A stretch of 64,000 nucleotides of DNA from Pedobacter sp. MR2016-24 (GTDB lineage Bacteria; Bacteroidota; Bacteroidia; Sphingobacteriales; Sphingobacteriaceae): positions 372,001-436,000 of the forward strand of contig NZ_JAPIVO010000001.1 of NCBI RefSeq assembly GCF_026239655.1, written 5' to 3'. How positions within the stretch are numbered: position 1 is the stretch's first letter; each line of letters begins with the position of its first letter. This document shows, one piece after another, positions 26,853-36,728 of the stretch. The notes beneath the pieces were generated by a model. It did not search any database. It was not told the origin of the DNA and saw only the letters and a list, made by a program, of their open reading frames with translations. A program made the translations under genes and the position numbers.

Positions 26853-28085
26853 CTAATTTAAATTCAGTTCTTTGATTTTTCTATACAATGTACGCTCGGA
26901 GATACCCAGTTCCTGAGCGGCAAATTTACGCTTGCCTTTATGCTTTTTCAAAGCTTTTTTGATCAGGTCTGATTCTTTGTCAATTAAAGATAAGGACTCT
27001 TCAACTTCTTCTGCATCGTGTGCGTAGTTATAATCTACAGGTGCATTTTGTGAAGGCTTTTTGATCGTTAACGTAGGATCATTATTGATCTTCTGATCTA
27101 TTTCCTGATACAGTTGATTAATATAATGCGGATTCTCGGCCATGATATGTGAAGTATTTCCACCACTCTGAATAATCTCAGCAACCAATTTCTTTAAATC
27201 CATCATGTCCTTTTTCATATCAAAAAGAACTTTGTATAGTATATCGCGCTCTGAGAAGTCTTCCTTGTTATTTCCGTTAATGGCCATCGGCAAATTGCTG
27301 CCACCCTCATTTGGAATATAATTCATCAAAGCAGCCGCGGTAACATTCCGGTCTTTTTCCAGTACGCAAACCTGTTCGGCAATATTTTTCAATTGTCTTA
27401 CGTTTCCAGGCCAGCTATAGTTGGACAGCAATTGTATCGCGTCTGGCTCCAGATGGATACCCGGACTGCGGTACTTATCGCTAAAATCTGCTGAGAATTT
27501 TCTGAACAGTAAAAAGATGTCTTCTTTACGTTCATGTAAGGCTGGAATACGTAGCGGTACCGTGTTTAAACGGTAGTATAAATCTTCCCGGAACTTCCCG
27601 TTTTTAACCCTGTTATATACATCGACATTCGTTGCTGCAATAATACGCACATCAGTCTTCTGCACTTTGGAAGATCCTACACGCAGGTACTCTCCGCTTT
27701 CCAAAATCCTCAGTAAACGCGCCTGTGTACCTAATGGAAGTTCTGCAACCTCATCCAAAAAGATTGTGCCGCCATTCGCCACTTCAAAGTATCCCTTACG
27801 TGCCTCATGTGCACCTGTAAATGAACCTTTTTCATGGCCGAATAACTCCGAATCTATAGTCCCCTCAGGAATAGCCCCGCAGTTTACGGCAATGAAAGCA
27901 CCGTGTTTACGTGTGCTCATCTGATGGATGATATGGGAAAACACTTCTTTTCCGCTACCGCTTTCACCAGTAATCAAAACAGACATATCTGTCGGAGATA
28001 CCTGTCTTGCAATATCTATAGCACGGTTTAAAAGTGGAGATCCACCAATAATTCCGAACCTGTTTTTTATATCTTGTACGTCCAA
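26853..28085 (-). CDS. Sigma-54-dependent transcriptional activator without a receiver domain
   Basis: A 410-residue enhancer-binding protein. The AAA+ domain starts almost at residue 1: Walker A GESGSGKE (40-47), the sigma-54-contacting loop GSFTGA (87-92, usually GAFTGA) and Walker B GTIFLDE (106-112). A Fis-type helix-turn-helix (about 370-410, QELGISERTLYRK) binds DNA. There is no N-terminal signal-sensing domain, so activity may be constitutive or set by partners. The start codon appears to be TTG at 28085: no ATG or GTG exists in frame before the upstream stop. It lies between miaB and lptE, a context seen in many Bacteroidetes. Confidence 0.92.
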   Translation of the reverse strand: MDVQDIKNRFGIIGGSPLLNRAIDIARQVSPTDMSVLITGESGSGKEVFSHIIHQMSTRKHGAFIAVNCGAIPEGTIDSELFGHEKGSFTGAHEARKGYFEVANGGTIFLDEVAELPLGTQARLLRILESGEYLRVGSSKVQKTDVRIIAATNVDVYNRVKNGKFREDLYYRLNTVPLRIPALHERKEDIFLLFRKFSADFSDKYRSPGIHLEPDAIQLLSNYSWPGNVRQLKNIAEQVCVLEKDRNVTAAALMNYIPNEGGSNLPMAINGNNKEDFSERDILYKVLFDMKKDMMDLKKLVAEIIQSGGNTSHIMAENPHYINQLYQEIDQKINNDPTLTIKKPSQNAPVDYNYAHDAEEVEESLSLIDKESDLIKKALKKHKGKRKFAAQELGISERTLYRKIKELNLN

Positions 28086-28112
28086 AATAATTAATTTTAA
28101 GTATTTGGTCTG

Positions 28113-29546
28113 TTAATCTGCAATTCTTCCCAGTAATGTCGCTGATGTACAACGCTCAATTACCACATTTACATATTGACCCGGTTTAATATGGTCAGCC
28201 GCCGGAAATACGATCATTGCATTCTGGTCATTCCTTCCGCATAAATCTTTGTCAGATTTTTTAGAGAAACCTTCCACAAGAATTCTTACTGTTTTGCCTA
28301 CCGACTCCTGCAGTCTTCTCAACGAGGATACCTGCTGTTTCAGCAAGATTTCCTGCAAACGCAATTTCTTTACTTCTTCAGGAATATCATCTTCCAGTTT
28401 TCTCGCTGCGAGTGTTCCGGGTCTTTCCGAATAGCTAAAGCAAAAGGCAAAATCATAACCTACGTAATCCATCATTTGAAGTGTTTCCTGGTGATCTTCT
28501 TCCGTCTCTGTACAGAAACCTGCAATGATATCCGTAGAGATCGCACAATCAGGGATAATATTTCTGATGGCATCAACCCTGTTCATATACCATTCACGTG
28601 TATAGGTACGGTTCATCAGATCTAACATTCTTGAACTGCCCGATTGTACCGGCAAATGAATATTGTTACAAATATTATCGTACTTTTTAATGGTATATAA
28701 AACTTCGTCAGTAATATCTTTAGGGTGTGAGGTAGAAAAACGAATGCGCAATTCCGGACTGATTAAGGCCACTTTTTCCAGTAACTGGGCAAAGTTCACC
28801 ATAATCTCAGCACCATCTTCCGCTTCAGCACTACCTTTCCATTTGTAAGAATCTACATTCTGACCCAATAAAGTAACTTCCTTATAACCTCGCTGATGCA
28901 AGTCAAGCGCCTCAGCTAAAATGGAATCCGGATCACGACTCCGTTCACGGCCACGGGTAAAAGGTACCACGCAGAAAGAACACATATTATCACAGCCGCG
29001 CATGATGGAGATAAAAGCAGTGATGCCATTACCATTCAGACGCACCGGACTAATATCGGCGTAGGTTTCCTCCCTGGAAAGTAAAACGTTAATTGCCTTC
29101 TGGCCTTCACCTACCTGTTCAATCAGCTGTGGCAGATCACGATAGGCATCAGGACCAACAACCATGTCAACCAGTTTCTCTTCTTCTAAAAATTTAGATT
29201 TTAAACGCTCTGCCATGCAGCCTAAAACCCCAACTATCAGTTTAGGATTTCTGCGTTTTTCTATCCCGAACTGTGACAGCCGGTTACGCACACGCTGCTC
29301 TGCGTTTTCACGTATAGAACAGGTGTTAATAAATATAGCATCCGCCTCATGATAGTCGCCAGTTGTCTCAAAACCCTGGTCTAACAGAATAGAGGCAACA
29401 ATTTCACTATCAGCAAAATTCATCTGACAACCATAGCTTTCGATGTATAGCTTTCTGGCATTGATCATTTTTGGTGCATCAATCACCAGGGCTTCACCTT
29501 GTCGCTCTTCATCGTGTGTCTTGTCCGCTAGCTGTAATTCAATCAT
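28113..29546 (-). CDS. miaB: tRNA-2-methylthio-N6-dimethylallyladenosine synthase MiaB
   Basis: A 477-residue radical-SAM methylthiotransferase modifying A37 of tRNAs that read UNN codons. Domains: an N-terminal UPF0004 domain ([11 protein letters not shown], with further Cys in NTCSIRE and GCMAER), the radical-SAM motif CDNMCSFC and a C-terminal TRAM domain (about 412-475). First gene of the miaB/sigma-54 activator/lptE block, with a good promoter at 29572-29603. Confidence 0.95.
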   Translation of the reverse strand: MIELQLADKTHDEERQGEALVIDAPKMINARKLYIESYGCQMNFADSEIVASILLDQGFETTGDYHEADAIFINTCSIRENAEQRVRNRLSQFGIEKRRNPKLIVGVLGCMAERLKSKFLEEEKLVDMVVGPDAYRDLPQLIEQVGEGQKAINVLLSREETYADISPVRLNGNGITAFISIMRGCDNMCSFCVVPFTRGRERSRDPDSILAEALDLHQRGYKEVTLLGQNVDSYKWKGSAEAEDGAEIMVNFAQLLEKVALISPELRIRFSTSHPKDITDEVLYTIKKYDNICNNIHLPVQSGSSRMLDLMNRTYTREWYMNRVDAIRNIIPDCAISTDIIAGFCTETEEDHQETLQMMDYVGYDFAFCFSYSERPGTLAARKLEDDIPEEVKKLRLQEILLKQQVSSLRRLQESVGKTVRILVEGFSKKSDKDLCGRNDQNAMIVFPAADHIKPGQYVNVVIERCTSATLLGRIAD

Positions 29547-29571
29547 AAATGGGTAACGTTTTTACTGGATG

Positions 29572-29603
29572 CAAAAATACTAAATTTAATTTGTAAATGA
29601 CAA
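29572..29603 (-). promoter_or_regulatory. Promoter of the miaB operon
   Basis: On the minus strand TTG (complement of 29601-29603), a 21-nt spacer, and TATTTTTG (complement of 29572-29579): an exact match to the TTG-N19-21-TAnnTTTG Bacteroidetes housekeeping consensus. The leader to ATG 29546 would be about 20 nt. Confidence 0.7.
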
Positions 29604-29687
29604 ATTGGCAGAATTTAAAAAATATTGTAATACACCGTAAAAAACATTATTACTGCCGAACTTGTATACTATATATAATCTACACTT

Positions 29688-31502
29688 ATGGCAAACGCTC
29701 AATCAGGAAAAAATAGAATATGGAAGTGGGTTGCCGGGATAATAGGTGTCCTGATGCTTATCATAGCCGGCATTTCAATTTATTTCAGTATAAAGTGGAA
29801 GCCTGTACTTACCGAAAAGATAAAGGAAGTCGTGTATGAAGGATCCAAACATTTGTACCGTATCGACTTTAAAGATGTGCACCTCAACCTGGTTACGGGG
29901 AGTGTTGTGGTTGACAGTATTTTACTTTCCCCTGATACTGCAGTATTTAATGCCAGCAGAAAGGCGGGTACAGCTCCCACGCATTTATTTAACATTAAAC
30001 TGGCGAAACTGCAATTACGCAGAATTGGTATCTATAATGTTTACTTCAATAAAAAAATTGATATGACGGATATTATTTTAGACCGTCCTTCCATCAACAT
30101 GATTTATAATAAGGTTTACAAAAAGCCTGATACCAGTAAAGATAACCGCAGCTTGTATGAGCGCATATCTAAAACGCTTAAATCTGTACGCATTAAAGGA
30201 ATTAAAATTGAAGATGCTGATTTTGACTATGTCAGCGGCGCAACAGGCGAAATTCTTAATTCTGTTAAACACCTGAACCTGCAGGTAAGAGATTTTCTGC
30301 TGGATGCAGATGCGGAAAAGGACAGTACGCGGTTCTATTATACCAAAGATGTTTCTTTCGAACTGGCAGGCTATAAATCGCTCTCAAAAAATAAAATGTA
30401 TACCATGAAAGTGGATACCGTAACTGGGTCCGCGACAGGTGGAACGGTTCACATTAAAGGTTTGAAAATGATTCCGATGTATCCTGATCTGACATTTAGC
30501 AGGATGCTGAAAACGCAGAAGGATCGTTATGATCTTTCATTTGATCAGATTGATTTTACAGGTGTAGATTTTATGAAATTGAATACGGATGGGGTGCTGC
30601 ACGCGAAGGCATTGACGATAGATAAAGGTTTGGCTAAAGTATTTATGAACCGGGAAATGCCTCCGGGAGAAGTTAACAAAGGTTCGAACTTTCCGCATAT
30701 GGCACTGAAAAGATTGCCGGTACAAACAACTATTGATACGCTGAGGTTAAAAAGTGTAAATGTGGCTTACACAGAATACAATCCAATTACACAGAAAAGA
30801 GGAACGGTAAATATTGATCAGCTGAACGGAAGTGTGAGGAATGTAACTAACGACTCCGTTTCACTGGCTAAAAGCCATCATGCTATAGCTCAACTAAATG
30901 CTTTTATGGTTAAAGCTGCACAGCTGGATATTCGTATAGATTTCGACCTGTCATCTAAAATAGGCGCTTTTACGTTCAAAGGAAATATTGGCAAGATGGA
31001 TATGGTGAAGTTAAATCCGCTTGCCGCTCCGTTAGGCTTAGTTAAAATCGAAACCGGGCAAATTCAAAAAATAGATTTTGATGTAACTGCAAATGAAAAA
31101 GGATCAACGGGCATAATGCACCTCTATTATAATAACCTGAAGGTGGAACTGTTAAAAGAAGGGGAGGATGGGGCACCGGCTAAAAAGAAAGGGCTACTTT
31201 CTTTCCTGGCCAATACATTGATTATCAAAGATGCTAATCCTTCAAAAGGGGAAGCTTTGCGGACGGCTAAAATTAATTTTGTGCGCCCTCCGGGTGCGTC
31301 TTTCTTTAACTTACTTTGGAAAAGTGTTTTCATTGGCATGAGGGAGACTGTAGGCCTGGGTATCGTACCGATGAAGAGCCCGGAAAAGGGCAGGGAAATT
31401 ATTGTTGACAAGATGAAGGAACGAAAAGAAAAACGTGCAGAAAAGAAAGAGAAAAGACAGGAAGAACGTGCCAGGAGGAAAGCTGAAAAGAATAAGAATT
31501 AA
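29688..31502 (+). CDS. AsmA/DUF748-like membrane-anchored protein, copy A
   Basis: A 604-residue protein with one N-terminal transmembrane helix (about 12-34) followed by a long beta-rich region that reads like AsmA/DUF748 bridge-type proteins, which are thought to carry lipids or assemble the outer membrane. The last about 32 residues are almost only Lys, Arg and Glu. It is a paralogue of the next gene (31585): shared features include the opening KWVAGI, the LYRIDF/LYRIEF segment, the VKSLN/IKGIKIED block and the C-terminal SFLANTLIIKDANP / SMLANALVINPDNP stretch. Transport cargo is unknown. Confidence 0.7.
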   Translation: MANAQSGKNRIWKWVAGIIGVLMLIIAGISIYFSIKWKPVLTEKIKEVVYEGSKHLYRIDFKDVHLNLVTGSVVVDSILLSPDTAVFNASRKAGTAPTHLFNIKLAKLQLRRIGIYNVYFNKKIDMTDIILDRPSINMIYNKVYKKPDTSKDNRSLYERISKTLKSVRIKGIKIEDADFDYVSGATGEILNSVKHLNLQVRDFLLDADAEKDSTRFYYTKDVSFELAGYKSLSKNKMYTMKVDTVTGSATGGTVHIKGLKMIPMYPDLTFSRMLKTQKDRYDLSFDQIDFTGVDFMKLNTDGVLHAKALTIDKGLAKVFMNREMPPGEVNKGSNFPHMALKRLPVQTTIDTLRLKSVNVAYTEYNPITQKRGTVNIDQLNGSVRNVTNDSVSLAKSHHAIAQLNAFMVKAAQLDIRIDFDLSSKIGAFTFKGNIGKMDMVKLNPLAAPLGLVKIETGQIQKIDFDVTANEKGSTGIMHLYYNNLKVELLKEGEDGAPAKKKGLLSFLANTLIIKDANPSKGEALRTAKINFVRPPGASFFNLLWKSVFIGMRETVGLGIVPMKSPEKGREIIVDKMKERKEKRAEKKEKRQEERARRKAEKNKN

Positions 31503-31543
31503 ATATAATAATTGCTTCCTGTCCACCTGAAGGCAATTATATT
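31502..31543 (+). other. Intergenic hairpin between the two AsmA-like genes
   Basis: AATATAATTGC-like arms (left 31502-31515, right 31533-31543) pair with one small bulge around a loop of about 17 nt. There is no strong T run afterwards, so it is either a weak terminator or a processing site between the co-directional paralogues. Confidence 0.4.
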
Positions 31544-31584
31544 CTAATGAATTTGTATATTGGAAAATCATACCCTGATACTGC

Positions 31585-33375
31585 ATGAATGAAAAATCCA
31601 GAAAAACACTTCTTATCTTTAAATGGGTTGCTGGAATCGCATTTCTGCTGTTTATAGCAGCGGATGCAGGATCATGGTACTTAAGCAGAAAGATGAGGCC
31701 GGCAATTATGCGGGAGCTGAAAGATCTGGTGCTCAACTCCACGGACAGTCTATACCGGATTGAATTCTCCACTGTGAATACTAATTTTCTGTTTGGAAAT
31801 GCATCCGTAGTGGATGTGAATATCATTCCGGATACGAATATTTTTAATAAACTGGTTTTACTCCAGCGGGCGCCCAATAATATTTATGAGGTGCGCCTAA
31901 AGAAACTGACCATCCGTAACTTTCACCCGCTCCGGTTTTATCGGGAAAAGAAGATCAATGTAGATCAGCTGCTGTTTGAACACCCTAGTGTGGTCATGAT
32001 CAACAAACAGTTCGAATTCAACGAGAACAGACCGCCGCGACCACTAAAGTCGCCCTACGCCTATATCTCCAAATTCCTGAAAGAAGTGCGTGTGAAGAGC
32101 ATCAACCTGAGGGATATCCGCTTCAAATACGTGAATAAAAACCATGCTGTTACGGAAACAGATTCGCTGAAAAACCTGGACATCACGTTGAAAGACTGGC
32201 TCATCGACGCAAACTCAGCTACGGATACCACTCGCTTTTTTTTATTAAAGGATGTTCTGATAGATTTGAACGATTATGGTTATGCTACACCCGACAGCTT
32301 GTACCATATCAATGTAAATGAGTTTTCTTTCAAGGCTTCTACCGGGCAATTGAATATCAAAAAGTTCAGTGTTGTGCCAAGATATTCAGAAATGGACTTT
32401 GGCCGTGCTGTGGGATATGCAAAGGACAGGTTTAATATCCAGATGAGTGATATCTCTCTGAATGGTATTGATTTGCCGCTATATGTGCGGAAACAGGCAC
32501 TATTTGCCAGGGAGATGAATATTACCAATGGCTATGTTTCGGTTTTTAATAACAATGAACTTCCTTCCCGTGGCGTAGAACGAATGGGGAAATTTCCGCA
32601 TCAGCTACTGCAAACGTTAAAGGGAAAACTTACCGTCAAAAAATTAAATTTGAGCAACGTAGATTTAAGTTATGCAGAGTATGACCGTGATAGCAGGCAA
32701 AAAGGAAAGATAACTTTTGAAAATACTTCCGGAACGGTAACAAATGCAACGAATGAAACCAGGGAAAAATTAAAGAATCCTTTTATGTTGGCTAACCTGA
32801 GCACCTACATGATGGGGCAGGGGAAAATGAATGTGCATTTCAAGTTTGATCTTAACGCTAAAGATGGTGCTTTTTCTTATGATGGCAATTTAACCCGGAT
32901 GAATGGTAATGTACTCAACAGGATCACGAAGCCTTTGGGGATGGTTCAGGTAAAAAGTGGAGTAGTACAAAAGTTAAGCTTTAAAGTAGTCGCAAACGAC
33001 AGGAAGGCTAATGGTAAAATGGATTTCGCCTATAAGGATTTATCGATAGGGCTGATGAAAAAAGTAGAGGGGAGTGACCGGCTGCGAAAACAGGGACTGA
33101 TTTCTATGCTGGCAAATGCACTCGTCATTAATCCCGACAATCCCAATGCGAAAGGACAGTTCATTTCAGCACCGATATATTTTGAGCGCGACCCGACCAA
33201 TTCATTCTTCAGCTTTGTCTGGAAAACGCTGTTCCAGGGAATTAAATATAGCGTTGGATTAACGCCCCGGAAAGAGGCTGAAATTGAAGCACAGATCGCC
33301 AGGTTTGAAAAGATGAAGGAAGACCGCGAGAAAAGGCGTGAGGCAAGGCAAAGAAGAAAAGATAGCAATCCCTGA
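31585..33375 (+). CDS. AsmA/DUF748-like membrane-anchored protein, copy B
   Basis: A 596-residue paralogue of the gene upstream, same layout: N-terminal helix (about 10-32), a beta-rich envelope region, and a basic tail (about 565-596, rich in Arg/Lys/Glu). Divergence is high, so the duplication is old and the copies probably have distinct roles. The two genes are 82 nt apart and co-directional. Its stop is convergent with the dipeptidyl peptidase gene. Confidence 0.7.
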   Translation: MNEKSRKTLLIFKWVAGIAFLLFIAADAGSWYLSRKMRPAIMRELKDLVLNSTDSLYRIEFSTVNTNFLFGNASVVDVNIIPDTNIFNKLVLLQRAPNNIYEVRLKKLTIRNFHPLRFYREKKINVDQLLFEHPSVVMINKQFEFNENRPPRPLKSPYAYISKFLKEVRVKSINLRDIRFKYVNKNHAVTETDSLKNLDITLKDWLIDANSATDTTRFFLLKDVLIDLNDYGYATPDSLYHINVNEFSFKASTGQLNIKKFSVVPRYSEMDFGRAVGYAKDRFNIQMSDISLNGIDLPLYVRKQALFAREMNITNGYVSVFNNNELPSRGVERMGKFPHQLLQTLKGKLTVKKLNLSNVDLSYAEYDRDSRQKGKITFENTSGTVTNATNETREKLKNPFMLANLSTYMMGQGKMNVHFKFDLNAKDGAFSYDGNLTRMNGNVLNRITKPLGMVQVKSGVVQKLSFKVVANDRKANGKMDFAYKDLSIGLMKKVEGSDRLRKQGLISMLANALVINPDNPNAKGQFISAPIYFERDPTNSFFSFVWKTLFQGIKYSVGLTPRKEAEIEAQIARFEKMKEDREKRREARQRRKDSNP

Positions 33376-33405
33376 TCTGCTGTTGAGCAAACCAGGGATA
33401 TATTT
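33368..33405 (+). terminator. Weak terminator-like hairpin between convergent genes
   Basis: ATCCCTG (33368-33374) pairs with CAGGGAT (33393-33399) over an 18-nt loop; the left arm overlaps the stop codon of the AsmA-like gene, and TATTTTTATT follows on the plus strand. Confidence 0.4.
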
Positions 33406-35520
33406 TTATTTCAGGAGTTCTGCAGGAGCAGGTTTATCAAGTAAGTTCTGATAATAAAAGCGGACACGTTCTGTGAAGTCATGTCTGCCCTTGGTAGAAG
33501 TCCAGCCATGCCGGCCCCCTGGATAGATCATCAGTTCAAAATGTTTGTTTGCATCCTCCATTTTATTAATGAACTGTATCGTATTCTGCATATGTACATT
33601 ATCATCCATATCGCCATGCATGATGCGCAGTAAACCTTTATATCGATCTATATAAGTCAGCACTGAAGCATTTTTATAACCCTCAGGATTCTCCTGTGGT
33701 GTATCCATCAGTCTTTCCGCATAACTGCTGTCGTATAATTCCCAGCTCGTAACCGGAGCTCCGGCATAACCATAATCAAAGTAATCTGCACCATATGTCA
33801 ATGCCATTGTAGTCACATAACCACCATAACTGTGTCCTGTAATCAGCAATTTTTTACTGTCTACCCATGGTTTTGCTTTCAGCCATTTTGCTGCAGTGAT
33901 ATAGTCTTTCATTTCCCATTTACCAAGGTTCCTGTGCATTAAGGCTACACCTTCTTTCCCAAACTGACCGGAAGAGCGGTGATCTACAGCAATCTGAATA
34001 ATTCCTTCATTTGCCCACCATTGTGGTGCAGTACCTTTCCAGGTATTCGTAACTGTTCCTGCAGCGGGACCACCGTAAATACTAAATACAACAGGATATT
34101 GCTTCGTCTGATCGAAGTCGGTAGGATAAGTGATCACCGCCGGCAGGTTATAGCCATCATCTGTAGGAATAGTGACCATTTCGGTTTTACCGATATCAAA
34201 TTTATCGAAATCAGCAGATTTACTATCTGCAATTTCTTTAATAATTTTTCCGGTATGGTCTACCAATGCCCGTTTCGGTGGTGTATTTACACTGGAGTAG
34301 GTGGTAATAAATTGCGTGCCCGCTGGAGACAGTGCTATCTGGTGCGTATACTCCCCGAAGGTAAGTCGCTTCAGTCCCTTTCCATTGTAATTGACACGGT
34401 AAAAATCTGTTCTGGTAGAAGCCTCTTTGCGTGCAGAAAAATAAACCACTTTATGCTTTTCATCTACCTGTACCAGATCTGTCACCTGCCACTTTCCACT
34501 GGTAAGTGGATTAATCAGTTTGCCGTCCAGCGTATACAGGTAATAATGCGCCCATCCTGTTCGATCACTTTTCAGGATATAGTGTTTTTTATCTTCCAGG
34601 TAAGTAATGCGTTCATCATAATCCAGATCTACCCATGACGATTGTTTCTCATCATAAATTTCTTTTTTAACACCCGTTTCCGGGTTTACTTTGTAAAACT
34701 TCAGATTGTCCTGTCCCCGGTTCATCCATTGTACCATCATACTGCTGCCGTTATAACTCCAGTAGGGTGTACCAAAATACTGGTCGTCTTTTTCATTGAA
34801 ATCTGCCCAGACTACTGCTCCGCCTGTAGTAGGTACAAAGCCCACTTTAACTTCAGGATTGGGGTCTCCGGCTTTAGGATATCTTGTTTTCTCTGTATAG
34901 CCATGCTGGCCGGTGGAGCCATTGATAGGAAACATCGGCACTTTTGTATCGTCGAAACGCATAAACGCAATGTGTTTACTGTCCGGAGCCCACCAGAAGG
35001 CCCTGTATTTAGTCGGCCGCCCCAGGATTTCCTCAAAATACACCCATGAAGAATATCCGTTATAAATTACGTCCGTTGCATCTGTTGTATACCTGATTTC
35101 TTTACCATTGGCCACATCTACTGCAAACAAATCGCTGTTGCGTGTAAAAGCCACATATTTTCCATCAGGAGAAAGTGTTGGATTTTTCTCCTCGGCGCGG
35201 TCGTTTGTTAAACGTTTAGGTTCATCTTTACCATACTGAATATAGATGTCACTATCCCGCACCATCACATTTACATTGCTTTTAGGAGGTGGAGTATAGG
35301 ATTTCCGCTCGCCAGATTTGATATCAACAGTATATAACTGACGGGTTTTTGCGTCAGATTCTATGTAATGCATTTCATCGCTCCAGCCCAATACGGGACT
35401 CAGATTATTGGTTAGCGAAGGTACGGCACCTGTAGTTTGCTGAAAGGTAAGTTTTTGTGCCTGTGCGGTAAAGCCAAAACAAAGGCCCGCGCAGAGTGTG
35501 AATAGTAATGGTTTCTTCAT
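33406..35520 (-). CDS. Secreted S9 family peptidase (dipeptidyl peptidase IV-like)
   Basis: A 704-residue exported serine peptidase that removes X-Pro type dipeptides from peptide N-termini. Signal peptide (1-21, ending TAQAQ), DPP IV-type beta-propeller (about 35-430), then an alpha/beta-hydrolase domain with Ser in GHSYGGY (about 565), Asp in HGDMDDN (about 637) and His in GRHGW (about 670). It lies alone between convergent neighbours. Location is periplasm or outer-membrane-associated. Confidence 0.92.
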   Translation of the reverse strand: MKKPLLFTLCAGLCFGFTAQAQKLTFQQTTGAVPSLTNNLSPVLGWSDEMHYIESDAKTRQLYTVDIKSGERKSYTPPPKSNVNVMVRDSDIYIQYGKDEPKRLTNDRAEEKNPTLSPDGKYVAFTRNSDLFAVDVANGKEIRYTTDATDVIYNGYSSWVYFEEILGRPTKYRAFWWAPDSKHIAFMRFDDTKVPMFPINGSTGQHGYTEKTRYPKAGDPNPEVKVGFVPTTGGAVVWADFNEKDDQYFGTPYWSYNGSSMMVQWMNRGQDNLKFYKVNPETGVKKEIYDEKQSSWVDLDYDERITYLEDKKHYILKSDRTGWAHYYLYTLDGKLINPLTSGKWQVTDLVQVDEKHKVVYFSARKEASTRTDFYRVNYNGKGLKRLTFGEYTHQIALSPAGTQFITTYSSVNTPPKRALVDHTGKIIKEIADSKSADFDKFDIGKTEMVTIPTDDGYNLPAVITYPTDFDQTKQYPVVFSIYGGPAAGTVTNTWKGTAPQWWANEGIIQIAVDHRSSGQFGKEGVALMHRNLGKWEMKDYITAAKWLKAKPWVDSKKLLITGHSYGGYVTTMALTYGADYFDYGYAGAPVTSWELYDSSYAERLMDTPQENPEGYKNASVLTYIDRYKGLLRIMHGDMDDNVHMQNTIQFINKMEDANKHFELMIYPGGRHGWTSTKGRHDFTERVRFYYQNLLDKPAPAELLK

Positions 35521-35553
35521 TGATGATTTATAAATTGACGCGATGAATATAAC

Positions 35554-35583
35554 AAAAAAGCGCCCCGGTTAAGGGCGCCTTTC
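35554..35583 (-). terminator. Terminator of ilvE
   Basis: GCGCCC (35560-35565) pairs with GGGCGC (35573-35578), extended by A/T pairs, with U-rich sequence on the minus-strand side. It is 27 nt after the ilvE stop. Confidence 0.8.
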
Positions 35584-35609
35584 AAATATGTTACGCTTAA
35601 TATAAACCG

Positions 35610-36674
35610 TTAAACAGTCCAGTTCCAGCCGAATTCATCAGCTGTTACCCCATAACGGATATCGTTTAGTTTTTTTGCAATACTGGTAGAAACCGTGCGC
35701 GTGGCAGGGTCGGTAAGCACATAAGCTTTACCTTCATAGCTGATTTCGCTGATCTGCGTAACTGTAGCTGCTGTACCTACTGCAAAAGCTTCTGTTAAAG
35801 AACCATTCTCTATATTGTCCAGCACTTCCTGGATTAACACTCTTCTTTCTTCTACTTCAATACCCATGCTTTTAGCCAGGTGAATAATCGTATCTCTGGT
35901 TACCCCATCAAGAATAGTCTCGCGTACTTCCGGAGTAACAATTTTTCCATTGATCACGAACATCAGGTTGGCCGCACCAGACTCTTCCACAAATGTGTTT
36001 GTTTTTGAGTCTGTCCAGATCAGCTGGTCAAAACCTTTTGCCTGTGCTTCTAATGTAGGTAACATTGAACCCGAATAATTACCTCCGGTTTTCGCAGCAC
36101 CAACACCACCATCGGCCGCCCGTGTATACCGTGTTTCGATCTTAACTTTTAGCGGTTTGCTGTAATAGGGTGCACTTGGATTAGTCAGCACCACAAACTT
36201 ATAAGTTGCAGATGGTCTGACACCCAGAAAAGGATCGGTAGCAAACATTGTAGGTCTGATATATAAAGAGTAATTTTCTTCATCTGGTACCCATGCCCTG
36301 TCGATATCGATCAATGCTGCAATACCCTGCATAAAAACTTCTTCAGGAATAGTTGCCATCGCCATACGGGCAGCAGATTTATTAAAACGTGCAAAGTTTT
36401 TATCCGCTCTGAATACGCTTACGCTACCGTCAGCTTGTTTATAAGCTTTCATCCCTTCAAAGATCGTCTGCCCGTAATGAAGCGCAGAAATCGCAGGACT
36501 CATAGGAATTGGTCCGTAAGGCAGGATCTCAAAATTCTTCCATTCACCGTCTTCGAAATCAGCTACAAACATGTGGTCTGTAAAAATCTTTCCGAAAGGT
36601 AAATCAGTGATATCAGTTTCAGCCAGTCGTGAATGATTGGCTTTTGTGGTTTTTATAGTTAAAGTATCTATCAC
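35610..36674 (-). CDS. ilvE: Branched-chain amino acid aminotransferase
   Basis: A 354-residue PLP-dependent fold-type IV transaminase, last step of Val/Leu/Ile synthesis or first of breakdown. Visible: YGQTIFEGMKAY, the PLP-lysine region with AAKTGGNYSGSM, and WTDSKTNTFVEESGAANL. The start is a GTG at 36674 (the next Met in frame is far inside). A TAATTTTG box 16 nt or so upstream supports it. Confidence 0.93.
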   Translation of the reverse strand: MIDTLTIKTTKANHSRLAETDITDLPFGKIFTDHMFVADFEDGEWKNFEILPYGPIPMSPAISALHYGQTIFEGMKAYKQADGSVSVFRADKNFARFNKSAARMAMATIPEEVFMQGIAALIDIDRAWVPDEENYSLYIRPTMFATDPFLGVRPSATYKFVVLTNPSAPYYSKPLKVKIETRYTRAADGGVGAAKTGGNYSGSMLPTLEAQAKGFDQLIWTDSKTNTFVEESGAANLMFVINGKIVTPEVRETILDGVTRDTIIHLAKSMGIEVEERRVLIQEVLDNIENGSLTEAFAVGTAATVTQISEISYEGKAYVLTDPATRTVSTSIAKKLNDIRYGVTADEFGWNWTV

Positions 36675-36695
36675 GGCTTTTTAATTTATTACGGT

Positions 36696-36703
36696 CAAAA
36701 TTA
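36696..36703 (-). promoter_or_regulatory. Candidate -7 box of ilvE (TAATTTTG)
   Basis: Exact TAnnTTTG match on the minus strand in the 54-base gap before the GTG start. At the -33 distance the base triplet is TGG, so the upstream half is weak. Confidence 0.45.
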
Positions 36704-36728
36704 CGAAAAATTCGCCTTTTAAACCAGT

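Noticed and set aside
31311..31877. A 188-residue minus-strand open frame across the junction of the AsmA-like genes
   Set aside because: Antisense to both paralogues; no start signal or family.
33979..34638. A 219-residue plus-strand open frame inside the dipeptidyl peptidase gene
   Set aside because: It is antisense to a clear S9 peptidase and reads as a shadow frame with Cys- and Ile-rich random composition.
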